A stretch of 9,595 nucleotides of DNA from Burkholderiales bacterium. GTDB taxonomy: Bacteria; Pseudomonadota; Gammaproteobacteria; Burkholderiales; JAEUOS01. Below are positions 6,266 through 9,595 of this stretch, piece after piece; position 1 is the stretch's first letter, and every line of letters begins with the position of its first letter. The stretch spans positions 1-9,595 of the forward strand of contig CANGUJ010000119.1 in assembly GCA_947456845.1 (NCBI GenBank), in the 5' to 3' direction. The position numbers and the translations under genes were made by a program. The notes below the pieces were generated by a model. The model did no database searches. It was not told the origin of the DNA and was given only the letters and a program-made list of their open reading frames with translations.

Positions 6266-8332
6266 ATGGGTAGCATGATCGAAGCGGTGGCACGACATCT
6301 GGACGAGGGCCGTCCGGAAGAAGCCTTGCGTCTGGCGCTGGCCGTTGTCGCGGAACGCCCGAGCGACGCGCGGGCGCACGCGCTGGCCGCGGCGGCTTGC
6401 CACACGCTCGGCCGGCCGGAGGACGGCATGCAGTGGTTTCGCAGGGCGATGGCGCTTGATCCCGCCGACCCGGAGTTTGCCTGCGGTCTTGCCGCCTGCC
6501 AATACGACTTAAAGCTGCCGCAGGCCGCCCGCACCACACTTGAGGCGCTGCTGACCAAACAGCCCGCGCATCTGCAGGGCTGGCGCAATCTTGCGCTGGC
6601 TTGTGAGGCTTGCGGCGATAACGACGCGGCCGGTGCCGCGCTGGAACGTGCGGTCACACTAGCGCCCGAACGCGCCTCGGTGCGGCGCGAAAGCGCGGCG
6701 CTTGCCATGCGGGCGAACCGGCCGCAGGACGCACTGCGCCATGCCCGCGCGGCGCATGCGATGGCACCCCAAGAACCGCTGGTGCTGCATGTGCTGCTTG
6801 AATGCGCTCTCAAGGCGGGCGATGCCGATACGGCCGAAGCGGCGGCGCGAGCATTGCTCGATATCGATGCGCAAGACCCCTTCGCGCGCCGCGGCCTGGC
6901 GATGGCGCTGTCGATCAGCAGCGCGCTGGAAGACGCCACGCGGGAAGCAGCCCGTGTACCTGAAGGGTTGCGCGTCGGCTTCGATGCGCGCCAGGCGCTG
7001 CTCTCCAGCGGCGCCCGCGCTGTACGCGATTGCGACTGGCGCCACCTTCCTGCCTGGCTTGACGCGGCGGCGGCGCTTGCAGCAGAACCTGCCGGGCGTC
7101 TCGGCGGCAGCGAGATCGCATTCCTTGCACTGGCAACCGGGCTTGCAGCGCCGCAGTGTGCGGGCCTTTTCGCCGCCCACATCCGCCATATCGACGCGAC
7201 CGAACGAGCGCTCGCCTGGCCGCGCGCGCCGCGCGGCCAACGCACCAAGCTACGCCTGGGCTATCTCGGCACCGGCTTCGGCGAGCACCCCTCCGGCATG
7301 GCATTGAACCCGATCCTCCTCGCCCACAACCGCGAGCGCTTCGAGCTCTACTGCTATGCCCTGAGCGGCGACGACGGCAGCGCGTGGCGCGCCGAAGCCC
7401 TCGCCGCGGCCGATGTGTTTCGCGTCGTCCCCCACATGAGCGCAACCGAACTCGCGGGCTTGGTCGCGGTGGACGACATCGACTTGCTCGTCGATTTCTC
7501 GGGCCTCTTGATTGGTGGCCGTGCCGCGGCGCATCGACACCGCACGGCGCGCGCGCACCTGTTGCTGTTCGAGACGCCCGCGCTGCTCAAGCTACCGGGC
7601 ATCGATACGACCATCGGCGATGCGGTCGTGCTCGATGCCGCCGAACCCGGGGCACGCCTGCCGCATTGCTTGCTGCCGCTCGATCCGCGTTGGGCGCGTA
7701 CAGCCCTTGAAGGCGAGGCGCCGCGGCGCGCCGATCACGGCCTGCCGGAAGGCGTGCCGGTGCTGTGCTGCTTCAACACCAGCTACAAGATCGAACCTAC
7801 GGTGTTCGGCGCCTGGATGCGCATCCTGAAACGCTGCCCGGATGCGGTACTCTGGCTGCGCGACGGCGGCGACGCGATGCGGGACAACCTCGGGGGCGCG
7901 GCGCGCGACGCGGGGATCGCGCCGGAGCGCCTGTTCTTCGCCGCCCGCCTGCCATTCGCCGAGCATCTGCGGCGCGCTAGGCTGGCGGACCTGTTTCTCG
8001 ACACCTTCCACTATGGCGCGCATGTCACCGGCTTGCAGGCGCTGGCTGCCGGCGTGCCCTTGCTGACACTGCGCGGCGACCGCTTCTCGGCGCGCATCGG
8101 CGCCAGCGCGCTGGTCCACGCCGGGCTCGGAGATACGCTGGCGACCGACGTCGACGACTATGTCGAACGGGCGGCGCGGTTATGCGAGGACCGCGCCTGG
8201 GCCGGCCAGTGGCGCCGCCGCACGCTCGCGGCCTTCGCGCCAGCCGCCTCGCAGGCACGCTTCGAGGCGTATGTGCACAGCCTCGAGGATCTCTACCTGC
8301 GCGTGTTCGCGAAGGCGTCGGGCCGATTCTGA
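6266..8332 (+). CDS. TPR-GT41 (SPINDLY/OGT-like) glycosyltransferase with altered donor-site motifs
   Basis: 688 residues from the ATG at 6266 (the ATG at 6275 is equally possible; a TTG at 6227 is open but would overlap the GT4 start). Family members transfer a sugar, usually GlcNAc or a hexose, to Ser/Thr or Asn of proteins. Residues 1 to about 225 are TPR-like helix pairs (for example ARAHALAAAACHTLGRPEDG and WRNLALACEACGDNDAAGAA), expected to bind the protein acceptor. From about 328 the catalytic region shows LRLGYLGTGFGE-H341-P-S-G, the conserved His-Pro; FNTSY-K508-I-EP-x-x-F-x-x-WM-x-IL, with the lysine that contacts the nucleotide diphosphate in the family; and LADLFLDT then H582-Y-G-A-H586-V-T-G-L-Q591-A-L. 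Two family signatures have changed: the GYPGT loop is replaced by ETPALLK, and the Asp of the HTTxxD segment is Gln591. No signal peptide or membrane span is visible, so it is cytoplasmic. Its last 40 bases overlap the convergent patatin gene. The family call is firm; the donor sugar and acceptor are unknown. Confidence 0.82.
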   Translation: MGSMIEAVARHLDEGRPEEALRLALAVVAERPSDARAHALAAAACHTLGRPEDGMQWFRRAMALDPADPEFACGLAACQYDLKLPQAARTTLEALLTKQPAHLQGWRNLALACEACGDNDAAGAALERAVTLAPERASVRRESAALAMRANRPQDALRHARAAHAMAPQEPLVLHVLLECALKAGDADTAEAAARALLDIDAQDPFARRGLAMALSISSALEDATREAARVPEGLRVGFDARQALLSSGARAVRDCDWRHLPAWLDAAAALAAEPAGRLGGSEIAFLALATGLAAPQCAGLFAAHIRHIDATERALAWPRAPRGQRTKLRLGYLGTGFGEHPSGMALNPILLAHNRERFELYCYALSGDDGSAWRAEALAAADVFRVVPHMSATELAGLVAVDDIDLLVDFSGLLIGGRAAAHRHRTARAHLLLFETPALLKLPGIDTTIGDAVVLDAAEPGARLPHCLLPLDPRWARTALEGEAPRRADHGLPEGVPVLCCFNTSYKIEPTVFGAWMRILKRCPDAVLWLRDGGDAMRDNLGGAARDAGIAPERLFFAARLPFAEHLRRARLADLFLDTFHYGAHVTGLQALAAGVPLLTLRGDRFSARIGASALVHAGLGDTLATDVDDYVERAARLCEDRAWAGQWRRRTLAAFAPAASQARFEAYVHSLEDLYLRVFAKASGRF

Positions 8333-9595
8333 GTCATGTGCGCCTGCGCATGCGCGACGAAGCGCGCGAGGTCATCGAGAGTTTCGGCAAGTTGCGCCGT
8401 CGTGGCGGAAAAAGGCGTGAGCGGCGCGCGCCCCGCCTTGCGGTCCACGCCGCCCAGCGTCTTGCGCTTGTCGCGCAGCGCGGCCAGGTTCAGCTCGATG
8501 CCATGGCGGGCCAGCATGGGCTGCAGTTCATGCCTGCGCTTGAGAATCTCCTCGCGGGTCTTCTGGTAGGCGTGTTCGCACAGCCGCCGGCGGCTCGAAT
8601 AGCTGAACATGTTGGTGAAGAACATTTCCGCATCGGCCCGGTTGGGCTCGAACAGCAGCACATCGGCGTCCGGATAGTCGTCGCCGTACTGGCGCATGCC
8701 GATTTCCATCCGCGAATGAATTACCGCGCGGATGGTCTGCAGCACCACGATCGGCAGACCGCCGTCGACCAGGCGGCGCGACTTGCCGCCCGACGCGGCC
8801 ACGGCCCGGTCGTCGTAGGGCACGAGGGGGTTGAGGCACAGCACCAGTCGCGCCCCTTCCTTGAGCGCCACCGACGCATGCAGCGTGCGCTTGAGCGCGC
8901 CATCGACGAAATGGCGGCCGCCGATTTCAACCGGCGGGAACAAGCCGGGCAGGGCGGAACTCGCGGTCGCCGCCAGCGAGATCGGCACGTCGTCATGACC
9001 CGCGGCACCGAACTCGACGGCCTTGCCGGAATCGAGGTCGGTGGCCACCAGGAACAGGCGTGCCTGGAGGCGCCGGAAATCATCCGTGCGGCCGGGCTGC
9101 GAAAACATGTGCGCCAGGTAGGCGCGCAGCGGCTCGTTGGAGAAGATTCCGGTGGGGATGGCCTGCAGCAGGTGCTCGGCCGCTCCCAGCATGCCGCTCG
9201 GCCCCTTGCCCCGCCCGGCGGTCGCGTAGCGCCAGAGGGCCCGAACCACCAGGGGCGGCAGCATGCACATGCGCGACCAGTACTCCGCAAGGGCGGGGCG
9301 CATGAGGATGGCCGGATCGAACGGCTCGGCTTCGGCGCCGGGCCGCGCACCCCCGGCGGCCGGATCGATGAACAGCCGGCACAGGTCGCGCGGCGCGATG
9401 CCGTTGGCAAGCCCGGCGCCCAGGATGCCCCCCGCCGACACGCCCACGTAGATGTCGAGCCGGTTCAGATCGAGTCCCTTGAGGGATTCGGCTATCGCCA
9501 CCAGCGCGCCGACCTCATAGATCGCGCCGAGCGGGCCTCCGCCCGCCATCGCCAGCGCCACGCGCGTGGGTGGCGGCCCGGATCGGCTGCGCGGC
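8293..9595 (-). CDS. Patatin-like phospholipase (N-terminus outside window)
   Basis: 422 residues can be read from the GTG at 9561 to the TAG at 8293, but the frame stays open to the window edge (11 more codons, PRSRSGPPPTR), so the true start is probably beyond it; family members usually begin several residues before the first strand. Patatins hydrolyse acyl esters of lipids with a Ser-Asp dyad. Counting from the GTG, the oxyanion-hole glycines are G7-G8-G9-P-L-G12, the nucleophile elbow is G40-V-S42-A-G44, and the catalytic aspartate is in V-D220-G-A. All are intact. The segment TASSALPGLFPPVEIGGRHF before the Asp is typical of the family. The C-terminal 200 residues are basic and helical, with VLLFEPN and FFTNMFSYSSRR, and have no assignment here. 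No signal peptide can be judged. It converges on the GT41 gene with a 40-bp 3' overlap; no link in function is evident. Confidence 0.85.
   Translation of the reverse strand, partial: PRSRSGPPPTRVALAMAGGGPLGAIYEVGALVAIAESLKGLDLNRLDIYVGVSAGGILGAGLANGIAPRDLCRLFIDPAAGGARPGAEAEPFDPAILMRPALAEYWSRMCMLPPLVVRALWRYATAGRGKGPSGMLGAAEHLLQAIPTGIFSNEPLRAYLAHMFSQPGRTDDFRRLQARLFLVATDLDSGKAVEFGAAGHDDVPISLAATASSALPGLFPPVEIGGRHFVDGALKRTLHASVALKEGARLVLCLNPLVPYDDRAVAASGGKSRRLVDGGLPIVVLQTIRAVIHSRMEIGMRQYGDDYPDADVLLFEPNRADAEMFFTNMFSYSSRRRLCEHAYQKTREEILKRRHELQPMLARHGIELNLAALRDKRKTLGGVDRKAGRAPLTPFSATTAQLAETLDDLARFVAHAQAHMTQNRPDAFANTRR

Noticed and set aside
6239..6502. N-terminal extension of the GT4 glycosyltransferase frame by 88 codons
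   Set aside because: The residues are Arg/Pro-rich with no glycosyltransferase character and lie antisense to the TPR region of the GT41 gene; the first Rossmann strand starts right after the ATG at 6238.
5953..7248. Long - strand open frame (431 codons) antisense to the TPR part of GT41
   Set aside because: Ala/Ser/Arg-rich translation without domain character; it is the complement of a TPR-coding frame.

Overview
The window is GC-rich throughout and fully coding apart from one 150-bp gap. Codon use, the gene families present and a beta-barrel ending in an aromatic-rich strand all fit a Gram-negative proteobacterium. I would guess a betaproteobacterium of the Rhodocyclales/Burkholderiales type, but no marker gene here settles the taxon.

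Left part (1-2412, + strand): the C-terminal barrel of an outer-membrane protein that looks like the Slam/DUF560 family (surface lipoprotein assembly modifier) is cut by the window edge. After 150 bp comes a secreted FecR-domain protein. It has a type I signal peptide, no lipobox, and a glycine-rich C-terminal half that resembles the small barrels of Slam substrates (TbpB / hemophilin type). The pair looks like an exporter with its cargo.

Middle part (2452-5198, + strand): two tandem, translationally coupled paralogues of the PaaK/CapK adenylate-forming family (phenylacetate-CoA ligase-like). Both keep all the main ATP-binding motifs and a C-terminal lysine. They follow the FecR gene by 39 bp and probably share its transcript.

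Right part (5231-9595): three genes on alternating strands. A short GT-B (GT4-like) glycosyltransferase (- strand) starts 27 bp from a divergent TPR + GT41 (SPINDLY/OGT-like) glycosyltransferase (+ strand). The GT41 gene ends in a 40-bp convergent overlap with a patatin-like phospholipase (- strand), whose N-terminus runs off the right edge. The GT41 protein keeps several hallmark residues of its family, but its donor-site segments have changed.

Taken together this could be a cell-surface locus: a secreted FecR-type protein, its presumed outer-membrane exporter, two carboxylate-activating enzymes and two glycosyltransferases that might decorate the cargo or a surface glycan. The functional link between the left and right parts is inference from proximity only. 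I found no RNA genes, CRISPR array, insertion sequence or attachment site.
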